A stretch of 64,000 nucleotides of DNA from Litoditis marina (GCA_964036275.1 OZ038436.1:11435904-11499903); one strand, 5' to 3'; counted from the first letter of the stretch, positions 22,501 through 33,878 are shown. Translations and numbers: made by a program. Notes: generated by a model from the letters alone, not told the origin.

Positions 22501-25500
22501 AAGGCGGCGAAGCCAAAGTCACCCGTAGGTAAGTAAAGACGATAAAACATTCAACCAGACCACTTCAATTGAAAATCTTCAGTGTCGTTTGAGACACGTT
22601 ATTAGAGGAATGTTACATGAGGGATCAGAGCAATATTGGTTCTAGTACCCCGAGGAATTCCTATGCCACTGAAATTATAGGCTACTTGTCACCTTGTTGA
22701 AATTTTTCTAATAGCTGTGAAATTCTGTCAGCGGTTCAATAACATGTTCGGGAAGCTAATGTTTTTCTCTCAGAAAAAAGTCAACCAAAATACTGGACAT
22801 AGGAATACATAGGATAGCGTGATCGAACTAGAGTATGTATGCTAGTTATATGGTTCGTGCTGTCCAAACATCATATATAGTGAGTGTTGCTCGATCGTGT
22901 TGTGTGTAGTGTGATTCTGGTGGGTGTTCGTCAAGTTGTGTATGTAGTCTGCTCCCACTGTTTTGCAGTGGTAACTATAAAACTATATATGGAAACTGGT
23001 AATACCCGAATTGTACTTGATCTGCAGGCACGGCATAGCTTTCGACCTATGACAGAATTGTAACGGAACTGAACTAAAAACCCAGCCATGTATGGAGAAC
23101 AAACTTGATATTAATATATGTCACCTTTCTCTGCTTTACAGTCCCTCCGGTTTGCGATAATGGTTGGACTCTTCACAACGAGACCAAATCTTGTTTCAAG
23201 GTTTGTTCATCTGTCAAATATCACTAGATACAAGTACATTTCACTAGATATACATATATTATCATGCATATATTATTATCGTCATTTCCGTTAAATATTA
23301 TGTTATTACTAGATCTTCAATCGACCGGCCAACTGGAATCAGGCTAAAGCGCATTGCGCCTCGTTTGGTGGATATTTGGCTAAAATCACCACGCTTGGGG
23401 AAACTAGTCTCATCAAAAGTAGGTGGAAGTACCGCTGAATTACAAAGTTATACAGAACGTGGAAACGAGTGAACACTCCCGGACACCGGCAAAAAGCCGA
23501 ACGACCCAGAATGTGATCCATAAACTACTACAAACTATACCCAGTAAAGGGTAAACTTCTGTCAAAAACAGATCTATATGGCATATGTCTTATATTCCGC
23601 TGTGTTTGTAGTTTGACTCCGTTATTTCTCTTTCAAAATTTTGGAATCGCAGCATCAGACTACAATCTATACGTTGTTCACTCACTATCGTTAGGTTTTG
23701 AGTCGGGCACAAAATGTTATGTTTTCTAGTTAAGGTATCAAGTTTTAGAACTTTAGCAAGAATGCAGTTTTTTTACAGAGATGGTGCAACAGCACCCGAT
23801 CAACGTGGTTCAAGACATGCCACTAATTGGTCTGAGTGCTCCGAAAGGCGACTGCGACTTCCGATGGTTGGATGGAACCCGTCTCGATACTAATGCCATC
23901 GCCTTTACCAATATTCATAACAACCCCGACAGCTGCAGAACCACTCAACGTTGCGGAAAGGTTTACATTATTATGTGTACGAAAACAACCAGTCGGAGTA
24001 TGATTGAACGTTTGTTGCTAATAGGGTTGTTAATCGAGTTCAAAATTTCGAGTTTTCGAGTTTTCGAGTTTTGGGAAATTTCGAGTTTTCAAGAGTTTTG
24101 TAGTTTTGGGAAATTTCGAGTTTTCGAGTTTCGAGTTCGACTATCCTCGAAAATTTTCGAGTTTTTTCGAGTCGAGTCGAGTTTTGAGTGTTTTTGAACC
24201 CAAAAAGAGACATTTTTCGAGTCCGAAATTTTGATTTTCGAGTTTTCGAGTTTTCGAGTTTTGGAAAATTTCGAGTTTTCGAGTTTTCGAGTTTCGGAAA
24301 ATTTCGAGTTTTCGAGTTTTCGAGTTTCGAGTTCGGCTCAACTCGAAAATTTTCGAGTTTTTTCGAGTCGAGTCGAGTTTCGAGTTCGACTTTAACAACC
24401 CTAGTTGCTAAGCTGTGTCGCGCGCAGAAATGTTTTATGCTACTTGATTTATAGTTCGGGGTGAGATAGTAACCCTGTGCACGCAATTGAATTCAACTAC
24501 GCAAACTTCCCTCTGTTTTTCAAACTGAAAACTGACATTTCATTCTAGACTAGACAAAGAACCCCATTTCTACAATCTTTCAGAATGGACAGGTTTCACA
24601 TTTCAGGTTTATGTACCCCAGCACTGGTCCGAGCCGAAGTATATCTTGGATGACATTCAATGTGGAACCATTCACAATAGAGTATTGTGCAAAAAAGCTG
24701 CCGTCATGCCAATTGAAGGTAACATTAACACCCAGTCTACGGGTATACATTCAGTATCACGACCTTTGTTTTTTATTACTCGTCACACTCACGTAGGAAA
24801 GTTCATTTACAGTGTTTATCGAGTGAGCTATGAATTTTACAGAGAAGATAGAATGCAAAAGTGGTTGGACGCGTCTCACTGGAACAAATACTTGCGTCAA
24901 GGTAAGCTGAGTCTAGGTTGGATGCGCAAGTCCAGATTGCGCAATTACCCGGGGTTATGAAAAAGGCGAGATGGACAGATGCGCAATGCTATCGAACAAC
25001 TCTCCTCCGAACATGCCCTGTATTTTACAAAATCGCGTTTAGTCGAAACAGTTCAAGAACCGAACGGTTCGGAAAAATACTGTATTTTTTAGTCGAGACG
25101 CCAAAAAATCGATTTGTATTCCCACCATGCTGTATTTTACTGTAAGTACAGTAAAATACTGTAACACAACCAGGGACGTTCTGAGTCCAAACACCGCGCT
25201 AAAGCCAAATGGCGTGTAGCCCGCATATTGCGGGCATGGTGACGAGTGGTATACGTATTTGTGAATTGCACACCATCGCGTTATATTGCGTACGAATTTT
25301 GCCTTATTCTCTCTCTAATATATTTTATATATTTGTGGTTTTCCAATTTTGACCTTATTCTCTCTCTAATATATTTTGTATATTTGTGGTTTTCCTATTG
25401 TTTTATGTATTATATTGTTCTGCTCAACCTATTCTGAAACTGTATTAGGAAGGATTATGATTAGACTATTGAAATTGGGTAATTCTGGAGTATGTGGTCG

Positions 25501-28500
25501 GTAACCCCTCGCATTAACTGCAAAAAACGTAGAAAATACATTGAAATGAGTTACAACGAGAAAGAATAGGGCCTACGATTAGTATAATATAGTCAAGTGA
25601 GAACCCGAAGCTATTAAGATCATGAAAACCCCGTACATTGTTTGATTAATTACCCCCTGAAAGAAAAACGTAAACCAAGCCCCTCCCATTTTGGTAAAAA
25701 TGCTTGTTTGGAGTTGAATTGTAGTTTTTCTTACTGAGGTTATCAGTTGGTTAAGTGTCTCTATTTATTAAGTTTTTATAGAAGATTGAAGACTTTCCGC
25801 CTAGTCAGAATGTGTTTTCTAGGTTTTTAGGTTAGAGCGGCGAATAATTTATACATTACGTTATTAGAACGTAGTACGTTACTTGGTTGCACTACGCTAA
25901 TATAGGTTTCATCATTTATTTTCCAATAATATTATGGTGATTTGATGATCTATTTGAATTTCTATTTGAAATTACACACTTTATTTGACTTTTGTATGAC
26001 ATTTAAGTTAAATATATGAATTAGGAGTTAGATTGAATGACTCAATTGATGATTTGAAGTTCAGCTAGTTTTAAACCTGGTTGGATATGACGGGAGGGTC
26101 TAGTTTTGAGGCCGCGGTTCGTCATATCATCGATTTATTTTCAATGGGGTCGGGTGTTTGATTGTGATTGCTTTTAAATAATAAAGTTTGATAATTGACT
26201 AGCTATGCTGTTCTGAGTTCTGATGTAATTTTTATTTTGTGATGTCCTATATTAACTCACGAATATATGAACGTATATATGAATTCACGTGATGTCAACA
26301 TTTTTTGAGAAGCTTCGTACTTTTTCACTAAAATACGAAATCAGAAAACTTTTGCAAAACCCCAATTTTCTCGGTAAAAAAATAGTTGTAACCTCTGGAA
26401 ATAAGTCTACTGAAGATAATGTGAGTATTGTAGTTCTATGACAAGATACCAGTTATAATTAGTACTTCAGGAATCGGAACCGAAAAAAACTACACATCAG
26501 CAAGGTGAGTGTCCAATTTCCATTGAATTCCACAGTTATCACTCACACAAGTAACAGATTCCACAGATGGTCTTGCACTTTGCCCTTAGTCTTGCACTTT
26601 GGGAATTGTGTCCCTATTATTGTGTAGCTATACAATCCTTCTTTTTGTGAGAAATTAAACAACAAACGGCTAGCACAACGCAAAAAATTGATCTTGAAAT
26701 GCATTGCATACAAACAGTCGCATGTTTTTTCTAGTTACAAACACTCACATTAGTTTACATTTAGCTGAACTTATAATATACAACGCTGAAAACAGTTATA
26801 GAGTGAATGTGTTTGCAGGGACAATCTTGGAGTCGAAATGCATAACTTTACCGTTACGTTCTCACTTTGACAAAAGCACGGTTCGTTGAACACTTTTCTA
26901 TTCCTATTCTTTTACTATTCCATTGGGAAATTAATGAAAACATGTACAATGTCAGGGCTTATGTTAAATTACTATTTATATAAAAACGCTTAACTTAATA
27001 ATAGGTGAGAGTAAATACTATCAATGTATAAAATTAGCTATATTTTAAACAAGTGCAGTACGTTTCGGCTCTGATTCGCTACGAAACTACACTGGCTAGC
27101 GGTCGAGCCTCATCAGGAGAACCCGCTAGCCATCAATTTGGATTATATAATTAAGTAATTATTTCTACATAATGAAATCAAAAAAAAGGAAAAGTTTTTA
27201 GAAATGCCAACTAAATGTAGCTAATCTTATTCTATCTTACTGTTGTCAAATCCTATTCTATTATCTAACAGATGCTATTTATTTAAATAAAGGAGAAAAA
27301 CTGTTGTCGAATGAGATACTAATTCTGATCCGAAAAGAGAGAGAAGAAGAGAAAGAGAGAGAGCACTGGAGAAATATTCAGAGAAAACGGACTAAAGAGC
27401 CGTAGAAATAAAAAGAAGAATAAGGGAAAAAACAAAGATACAGAGAGAGACGCTGGCTTCATACGCGACATTGTTTTACATTCATCATCAGAGTGTTTGA
27501 AATCTATCAATGGGCCTTCACAAAAAAATGTCCGTCATACTTTCTCTACAGGAAATTTGTTACGTGCGGGCTGATGACTGTACCTCGGTACCTCTTCCCG
27601 CTCCTCTATTGAGCCTCGAGGATATCTGGGGATACGATATTGTACGAAGCACACTGGAGCGAAAACGGATTGCGGTGAGAAGTTTTGTATTACGGAAATA
27701 ATAAATTATAAGTCAAACCAGGAAATTGAAATCAAAAACATGGTCCTTGTACAAAGAAGCTCAATTAATGGTTGATATCGGGTTTTTTTGGGTGTACCGT
27801 TGTATGGACGATAACACCTTGGTTGTCTCTTCTAGGTCACCCGTCCATACAGCTGTACCCTTCGTCCATACAGGCCTACTATAATTTAGCTAACTGGGTC
27901 ACCCGTCCATACCACCCCTTGGTTGTCTCTTCTAGGTCACCCGTCCATACAGCTGTACCCTTCGTCCATACAGCTTTACTTTGTTTCAGCTAACTAGGTC
28001 ACGCGTCAAATGAGCTTGAATTCACGCTGAATACTTTCCAACAAATCTCTGTATGATAAACATTTAATATCAATGTACAAAGAGAACAAAATCAACAGTA
28101 GTTACAATGCAATCGAACAACAAATTTCAAAACAGAGTAACAAATATAACAATACGTAACAACATATGTGCATATTCACACTACTTCTTTTTATGAGACT
28201 TGTGGGTAACATGTTGGGACATGTCAAGGAGGTACTCGCTGATCTCAGTCAGAATTTCCAACGAGAAAGCCTCCATCTTGTCTTGAATTCCATCTCGCCC
28301 TGCCAGATCACGCTTGTTCCCTTTAGGGACGACTCCCTTGAAAAAATAGTTTATTAGTGGTTAACAATAACACAGGTAAAACAGAAACATATGAATGAAA
28401 GTATACCGGATAGCTTCCACGGAACCAAGGCTAACACGAGTGTCACACGGACGCGGAGGTGCCCTTTTCAACAACTCCTAAAATACTATTACATTGAAAT

Positions 28501-31500
28501 GCTTGCAGAAGAGTGAGCAAGAAGAGTGAGAAAGTTTATTTGGTAAAGGGTGGAATTTTGTTATTGTACCTTCACTAGTTTAAATACTTGCTCAGACATT
28601 CAGTTGAAGTAGTATTCTTTCACAAGGTCAACCATTCTAATAAAGTTAAGTTAATGTGCTCAGTAAGAGATGTATAGTTCGTTTCAACCATCGGTAGTAG
28701 TCAGCCATGCTGGCCGAGCGCACCCTATACTGCAGGCAATTGATCTGGCAGCTTGCCAGTCTTTTCATTACAAATAAAATATCGAAAAGTGGTTATTTTG
28801 AGATTTTTGCACATATTTTGTGCTCAAAAAGTTATCAAGTAATCGGGGAGTAATTAAAACAACTTTTTGTGCGATAAGATTAGCTTTGAAAAACGGTCAG
28901 AAAAGATGATTGGGTATCACTGTTTTCAGTTTTTGCAATCATGGCCAGATGGCCGGTTGCTTGTGTGCGCCGCGCCACCTAGCAGAGCTGAGTTCGATTC
29001 CCAGCTTATGCATTATTTTGAGTAGGGTGGTCGCTATTGGAAACTTTGGCAACTTTCCAGCACAATTAACTCCGCCCACTAAAATGTACTGTAACTGGCT
29101 TCTATCGATGGTTGAAACGAACTATACCCAATACATTGTCATGTACCTTTGGCAAAAAAAGGGAGATCCAGAATTTGGTTGAACCACGAAGATACTCGCG
29201 CATTGTTCATGTTTTGTCCTTTACCTCTCACCAATTACTCACTGTGCTACGGTTACAAGATAGCTGAAATGCAGTGGTTGGATGCCGTAAGGAGAACATG
29301 TAGTTGATCACGGAGTGAGAACCCAATTAGCAATAGCCAACATTCAATAAAATCATACAGAAAATAAAGAAAACGTTAAAAAATGTCAACCAGTGTTGTT
29401 GAAAGGGATTCCACCGCTGCATATAGGTGATAGGCAGAGAATAAGATTCATGTCTCTATAACGTGGAACATATAATCTATCCGTATCACTTTTTTTTGCA
29501 TTGCTTGCTAACTCATTACTTATGTGAAGTAAGGCGGTATGGACTCTCTCTACATTCTCCGTTTTGGTGACCTCATTTCGTTTTTCCAAGTGAAGCTGTA
29601 TGGACGACGCATGAGAGACAACCATTTTCATGACCTTTTCACTTTCCCACGACCCCTTGAGACGACCATCCCAAAAATCGTCCATACAGGTGATCTCCCG
29701 GTTTTTTTATTATCTAGTAAAGGGAGAAGTGCAAAGGAGGAAGGAATGAGAAGGGAAGATAGAAATATGTATGTGCTCGCTAAAACATGCCACTCAGAAT
29801 CAGTTCGACCCTGATTCAAGACGATTTTGATGTGGTTCTTGCTATGGGGTCGAAACAATTTTGAGTGGTCTCATTTTTCGGAGCACACAATTCGGTAATC
29901 CGTACCTTTCTGGTTCAATTAAATATATCACTAAAAGTTATATAGCAAAATTAAAGTCATTCCTTCGAGTTGAATTTCTTTTTAAAATTTCGGATGTATA
30001 GTTTACTTTTTTTTGCAGAATACGACATCAATATGTGCCTTTGGTGAGTGTCATTCTTCCATCATGGGTTTTCAATTTAATTAACCAACGTTCACTGTTT
30101 CTGTTTCTCACAAGTTTTGTTTTTGTGTCATTTGTGTTTTTATATACAAGTTTACGAATAAACATTATGATAATTCACTATTTGAATCCCGGAGTGTTCC
30201 AACATAGCATGAATGTTGCAGGGTACAACAACTACTGTGGAAACGGAAATATGAGAAGGGGCGAACACTGTTTCTGGCTCACCAAGAAGGGTACTAGTTT
30301 TGTGTCTGAATCTTATCGCCGGGGGGGGGGGGGGGTAAACACACTCTCTCCTTCTCTCCTTCCCTCTTTTTTTTCTACTTTCCTTTACTCCCCTTTCTCT
30401 GTCTGCCCCCCGCTCTCTCTCTTTCTCTTTCTCCCTATCTTCCTCCTTCTGATATGAAAATATGCGAATGAGCAAACAGGGTTTTTGAAACTCTGAATGC
30501 GTTTTATCCTGCACACGACCGATTTTGAGCCATACATATGGGTTTCAATGTCGCGTTCTTCCATTACGTTATCTACACACTAAGCTTTTTCTCAGTTCTG
30601 TTCTAAACTCCTATCACTAAAAATCGATCCGACAAAGTTGAAGTTGACATTATGACCATTAGTAAATAGTTTAACAATGTGCATACCGTAGGAATCCCCG
30701 TATCATTGATGTACTTGATAAGGAGTGACTGAATAATCTTTTTAGTTCGTTTCAAATTTAAATTCACAAATTTTGTTCGAACACAGACAAGTAGGGTAAA
30801 ACACACCATAAAGGCTCGCTTCGGGAAAAGCCAAACTTATATATCCGTTTGGTTCCAGCTGGATCGTGGTCGGCTGTCTCCAACGACTGTCAGAAGGAGG
30901 GTGGTACTCTATTCGTACCCCACAGTGACAGACATATTCAGAATGCACTCGGTGAGCAGGAAAGACTAAGATCGTGAGATCAGGTTCACGCGTTCATAAG
31001 CTCTACTTCGAGACACAGTTGACTATGGCGAGCGAAAAATTTGACCATGGCTAGCCCATATTTGACCATGGCAGGCGTGCAAGCTGCTATGATCATGGCA
31101 AACCTATTTTCTGCGCATGGCAGCAAATTTCCGAGAATCCAATTCAAATTTTCCCGGAATTTATTGTTTTCTGTCAAATACACAACGAGTTAATCTAGTT
31201 CTCGATAAAGTTTTCAGTTTATTTGCAATCATTAATAAGAAGGAAACTTTGCGGTACGCTAAAACTGGAGAGACGTTTGAAAAATCATGATATAGCTTGT
31301 TTCGAGGAGTTTGCGCAAGTAACAATTATGAAAACCAACCTTAAATATTTTTCGCACTATATCACGAGCAGATGTCTGATGAGGACGTCACGTTTGATCT
31401 ACCTGAAATGAGCGGTGAAAATGATGAACGCTTACTAACCAATTAATTACATCACACCACATTAAAGATTCCATGATCGATTGATCAGTGCTCAAGCTAA

Positions 31501-33860
31501 GACCAAGAATATACAAAGTGTGAGAGCCGAAAGCTGAGAAAAACAAATAACTGACAACTGATAAATATCGCAACAATTGAATGGGACCAAAAATGGAAAA
31601 AGTTGTGTTCTACTGCAAACTTAAAACATATAACCAGCATCTAAAATTGTAAAACAGAACTTCCCAACGCGTAAAACCTAACGCTAAAATGAATTAACTT
31701 GAGAGTCATGTCTGATCTAAACTTCTGCTCAAAACCCTATTTCTAGCGCTCTACACTAGTTTTCGGGATCAGAGTCACTCAAAATCTTATTCGTCATAAG
31801 CTCAACTAAACGACGATAACAAAAATATTCAATGTAAATCAACCTGAAACAATGAAAAAATCAATAAATTTCCGGAATTCGAGAATGAGCGTCAGCTTAT
31901 TTTATAAAGGTCTGCAATGCACACCGTACGGTATGGGTGGAGCGCGATTAGTGTTGCCGAAAAACTTCTGCCGAGTGTTAAAAATGACAAGTATTGAGAG
32001 AAATACCGGAAAACGACGAATATTGAGAAAAATACTGTATTTATTATTGTAAAGAGGAGTTACGTGAACTGACAATTATCATAGCTCTTGTAAAATGTAC
32101 TGCTTACGTAGTACTCCATGAACAATAACAAAATGATCGCATTTCAATGTGGTGATGTTTTGAAAGGGAGTTTCGCTCAGCTATTGTGAGTTTTCATCAA
32201 ACCAATCATTGACGTTTCGAAACAATATAGGCACGACAAATTGAGCTAACAAACCACAGTCAAATACTCGACTCATTCGTTCAACACATAACCATACATT
32301 TTCTTTATTTTGAACTACACGATTCAACAAATTGAATTGTTTCTATTCTTACAGCAAGTTGGTTTTCAGCATTCTTCGCTGATCAAAACGTTCCTTCGGC
32401 CGGTGTATATTGGCTGGGCCTCTTCACCACAGATTCAATGAAAAGCGTGGATGGATCAGAGGTCGATTATCTTCGATGGATACCACCTACCAATGAACAA
32501 GGTACTATAGTCGTCATTTGAAAAATGGCGGTGGAGTACGGTATCTCACAGTTTGTGCTGTTAGCCAACATATACTTCTCACATGGATAGCATATCGAAT
32601 TTGGCATAAACACACGGGTGCGATCATAAATGCTACTCTGCAATTCTGACGAACGACATTAACTTGATAAACGATACTCTACTGGACACACCAACAGTGT
32701 GCGCTAACTTATTCAATGTACTCATAGTTAACTGAACTAAATAGAAATGGTTTCCTAGCTGTTGCCGAGTCACCATGAAGGAAACTATGGAACTAAGAAT
32801 CAGTTGAAAGTTTCCGGGTTTAGACGCATGAAATTTCACCACAGATGAGGAATGCCCAACCAAATCGAACGAGAGAAAAGAGAGAGAAAAAGGGGGGTGT
32901 AGTTGTCCGTTCACGTCTACAAAATGTAATTTATCAGTGTCGTAGGCCGGAGATGATTCCGATTGTTTTGTTGAAGCAGAGACGTTCTTTGGCGACGGCT
33001 CATCTGCGACACAGTGGTAGCCGGCGTGTGTACGACGGTTCGCCTGCGATTATTTTCCGAAAGTTTATTGTCAATTCAGAAATGGACGGAGCACATGCTA
33101 TGGTAATATTAGATGGAACATTTGAATCACCCGACTACGAGGGATCCTCCTCTGGCTACATGCGATTAGATAAACTAATCAACAAGTACGTATCGTTTCA
33201 TTTTTCTCCGTGTTTTTCTCTATGTTTCTTCACACTCATGACGATTATGGTGATGATAGAAATTTCTCACAGCAACTATTCAAGCTGCTTTGAATTTATC
33301 AGTGATGTGGTTCGGAAGCCGAACGCTTACCACTTTCTCACTCGACGTCCTAGCATTTTCTTGTTGCTACTACAAACCATCTTCATACCTATTAACCGAG
33401 TAGTCGAGTGGAAGTGTTCGGCTCATTCTCCACATGACCCATATTTGATTTTCGCTCGGCGTGGTATTTTCATGGCGAACCGCGTGAGCTGGTAACAAGC
33501 TTTCTTGAATGTGCCGAACCATTTATCTTGTCCAATCGAACATATCTGACTTGCCTCTGTTTCTCAAACGAGCAACCTCTGGAGGAAAGTGTCATGATTG
33601 GGATGATATCCCCAAAAAATGCCGAACGTACCACTATTTTAGCAACATAACTCTCGAAAATGTTTATTAACATCAGATTTGTAGAGCTTCCTCAATTCAT
33701 CGAACTCTATCTCCCTCTGAACCGACAGTTCATCAATGGTTGATGTTATGCAATGTGTGTGATAATGTCAGATGTCGTGAGATTACAATTTATTTTCAGT
33801 AATCGCGGCCTGTGCAGTAGGAAGGCACCAGATGACTACACACCAGCTGTTCTCATCTAA
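19587..33860 (+). CDS. Multi-CLECT secreted protein, unit 3 (parental, full length)
   Basis: Exons: 19587-19635, 19987-20045, 21122-21227, 22027-22205, 22414-22528, 23142-23200, 23313-23418, 23779-23960, 24607-24718 (signal peptide and CLECT A and B as in unit 1). Then 24843-24901 and 27552-27674 (start of a third CLECT), 30019-30043, 30222-30290, 30859-30951, 32355-32501 (last CLECT), an unresolved region within 32845-33185, and 33800-33860 ending in TAA. Phases agree from the first exon to 32501, about 494 residues. The third CLECT seems to lack its WIGL core. The exact joins between 32502 and 33799 are uncertain. AATAAA follows at 33879. I do not recognise a named orthologue; it is a clec-type gene next to the LAT-2-like gene. 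Confidence 0.6.
20395..20800. mobile_element. TA-flanked hairpin MITE in unit 3
   Basis: Same element as 5730-6135 and 13650-14055, with the unit-2 version of the centre. Confidence 0.8.
24022..24403. mobile_element. hAT-type MITE with TTTTCGAG repeats, unit 3
   Basis: Same insertion and same GTTGCTAA duplication as in units 1 and 2, but 8 bp shorter overall, with a shorter TTTTCGAG stretch on the right and CAAGAG in place of CGAGAG. The shared target site shows the element predates the triplication. Confidence 0.85.
24843..27674 (+). CDS. Third CLECT start, two exons
   Basis: Exon 24843-24901 is 59 nt, enters in phase 1 and leaves in phase 0, exactly like the first exon of CLECT A and B. 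It encodes EKIECKSGWTRLTGTNTCVK, with the C-x-x-x-W ... C-V-K pattern. Exon 27552-27674 (acceptor CTACAG, donor GTGAGA, phase 0 to 0) has ADDCTSVPLPAPLLSLED, a plausible CLECT helix-2 segment. These belong to the unit-3 gene. Units 1 and 2 lost this continuation at the spacer. Confidence 0.55.
24902..27551. other. Large intron of the multi-CLECT gene
   Basis: No exon that fits in phase is seen. Contents are a hairpin around 25125-25160 (GTATTTTACTG / CAGTAAAATAC), a tandem repeat at 25296-25396 and a purine-rich tract at about 27330-27460. A 34-nt ORF piece at 26473-26506 has good splice sites but the wrong phase. Confidence 0.5.
25296..25396. repeat. Two-copy direct tandem repeat, about 50 bp
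   Basis: TTATTCTCTCTCTAATATATTTT followed by TATATTTGTGGTTTTCC occurs twice in direct succession with one or two changes. Confidence 0.8.
27818..27972. repeat. 95-bp direct repeat with CGTCCATACAG words
   Basis: CCTTGGTTGTCTCTTCTAGG followed by TCACCCGTCCATACAGCTGT occurs at about 27820 and again at about 27915. The CGTCCATACAG word recurs, inverted and direct, at 29530-29690, so the two flanks of the nested minus-strand gene share a repeat family. Confidence 0.7.
28181..28599 (-). pseudogene. Nested three-exon gene, splice-site-damaged
   Basis: On the minus strand, exon 1 is 28599-28570 (ATG, MSEQVFKLVK, donor GTACAA), exon 2 is 28477-28407 (ELLKRAPPRPCDTRVSLGSV and more, donor GTATAC) and exon 3 is 28336-28181, ending in TAG. 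Exon 3 reads KRDLAGRDGIQDKMEAFSLE and ends HKSHKKK. The composition is clearly coding, with helical segments and a basic tail. Exon 2 ends in phase 2, but the AG at 28338-28337 puts exon 3 one base out of frame. The acceptor reads TTTTTTCAAG where TTTTTTCAGG would restore phase. It is therefore a recent pseudogene, a sequence error or an atypical splice. The family is not recognised. It lies in the intron 27675-30018 of the lectin gene. Confidence 0.55.
28641..28700. mobile_element. Remnant of the TATGATTAGG MITE
   Basis: AGTTAATGTGCTCAGTAAGA followed by GATGTA matches the end of the MITE at 5730. Only one end is present. Confidence 0.55.
28941..29008 (+). repeat. tRNA-like block, degenerate
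   Basis: A GGCCGGTTGCTTG A-box-like word is followed by GAGTTCGATTCCCAGC, a good B box. The arms do not form a convincing cloverleaf. Probably tRNA-derived debris. Confidence 0.35.
29775..29895. mobile_element. Short hairpin related to the TATGATTAGG MITE
   Basis: ATGTGCTCGCTAAAACATGC, TTCGACCCTGATTCAAGACG and the return arm GGGGTCGAAACAATTTTGAG echo the arms of the unit MITE in a 120-bp version. Confidence 0.5.
30019..32501 (+). CDS. Last CLECT of the multi-lectin gene, first exons
   Basis: Exons 30019-30043 (25-nt microexon), 30222-30290, 30859-30951 and 32355-32501 join in phase (0 to 1, then 1 to 1 throughout). They encode RRGEHCFWLTKK, then SWSAVSNDCQKEGGTLFVP, then SWFSAFFADQ...YWLGLF...LRW. 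This matches the CLECT order: CFx start, helix with W and C, GG-x-L, then the WIGL-like strand. EPN and QPD are absent. The next exon should supply the last cysteines. Confidence 0.65.
31020..31110. repeat. Short TTTGACCATGGC repeats
   Basis: Three to four imperfect copies of (T)GACCATGGC(NAGC) within an intron. Palindromic CCATGG cores. No function inferred. Confidence 0.5.
32845..33860 (+). CDS. C-terminal exons of the multi-lectin gene, joins unresolved
   Basis: Acceptor CACCACAG precedes 32845. Two overlapping frames look coding: one contains DSDCFVEAETFFGDGSSATQ (around 32952-33013), the other ends with GSSSGYMRLDKLIN at donor 33185/33186. The final exon 33800-33860 reads NNRGLCSRKAPDDYTPAVLI and TAA, resembling the ends of CLECT B (HNRVLCKKAA). 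No single splice choice I tried keeps both frames, so there is a missed intron, a polymorphism or decay. Confidence 0.4.
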
Positions 33861-33878
33861 CTCTCCGTTGCATTTAAC

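Larger units (their letters stand above)
4761..24842 (+). repeat. Three-unit tandem array, 6745-bp period
   Basis: Unit 1 is 4761-12680, unit 2 is 12681-19425 and unit 3 starts at 19426. Positions in unit 2 map to unit 3 by +6745. Positions in unit 1 map to unit 2 by +7920 before 6662 and +6745 after 7838, the 1175-bp difference being a retroelement insertion. Unit 3 leaves the repeat after TTTTACAG at 24842. Identity is close to complete, so the array is young, although a collapsed or expanded assembly must be excluded. Unit 2 resembles unit 3 in its left part and unit 1 in its right part. Confidence 0.95.

Noticed and set aside
26473..26506. 34-nt piece with good splice sites (ESEPKKTTHQQ)
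   Set aside because: Changes phase from 0 to 1, incompatible with 24901 and 27552.
29061..29177. Exon-like ORF with YCNWLLSMVETNYTQYIVMYL
   Set aside because: It is slightly CLECT-like and has splice sites, but it needs phase 1 on both sides while the flanking exons 27674 and 30019 are phase 0.
29386..29685. 99-residue minus-strand ORF starting MDDFWDGRLKGSW
   Set aside because: It overlaps the CGTCCATACAG repeats and does not connect in phase to the nested three-exon gene; no family recognised.
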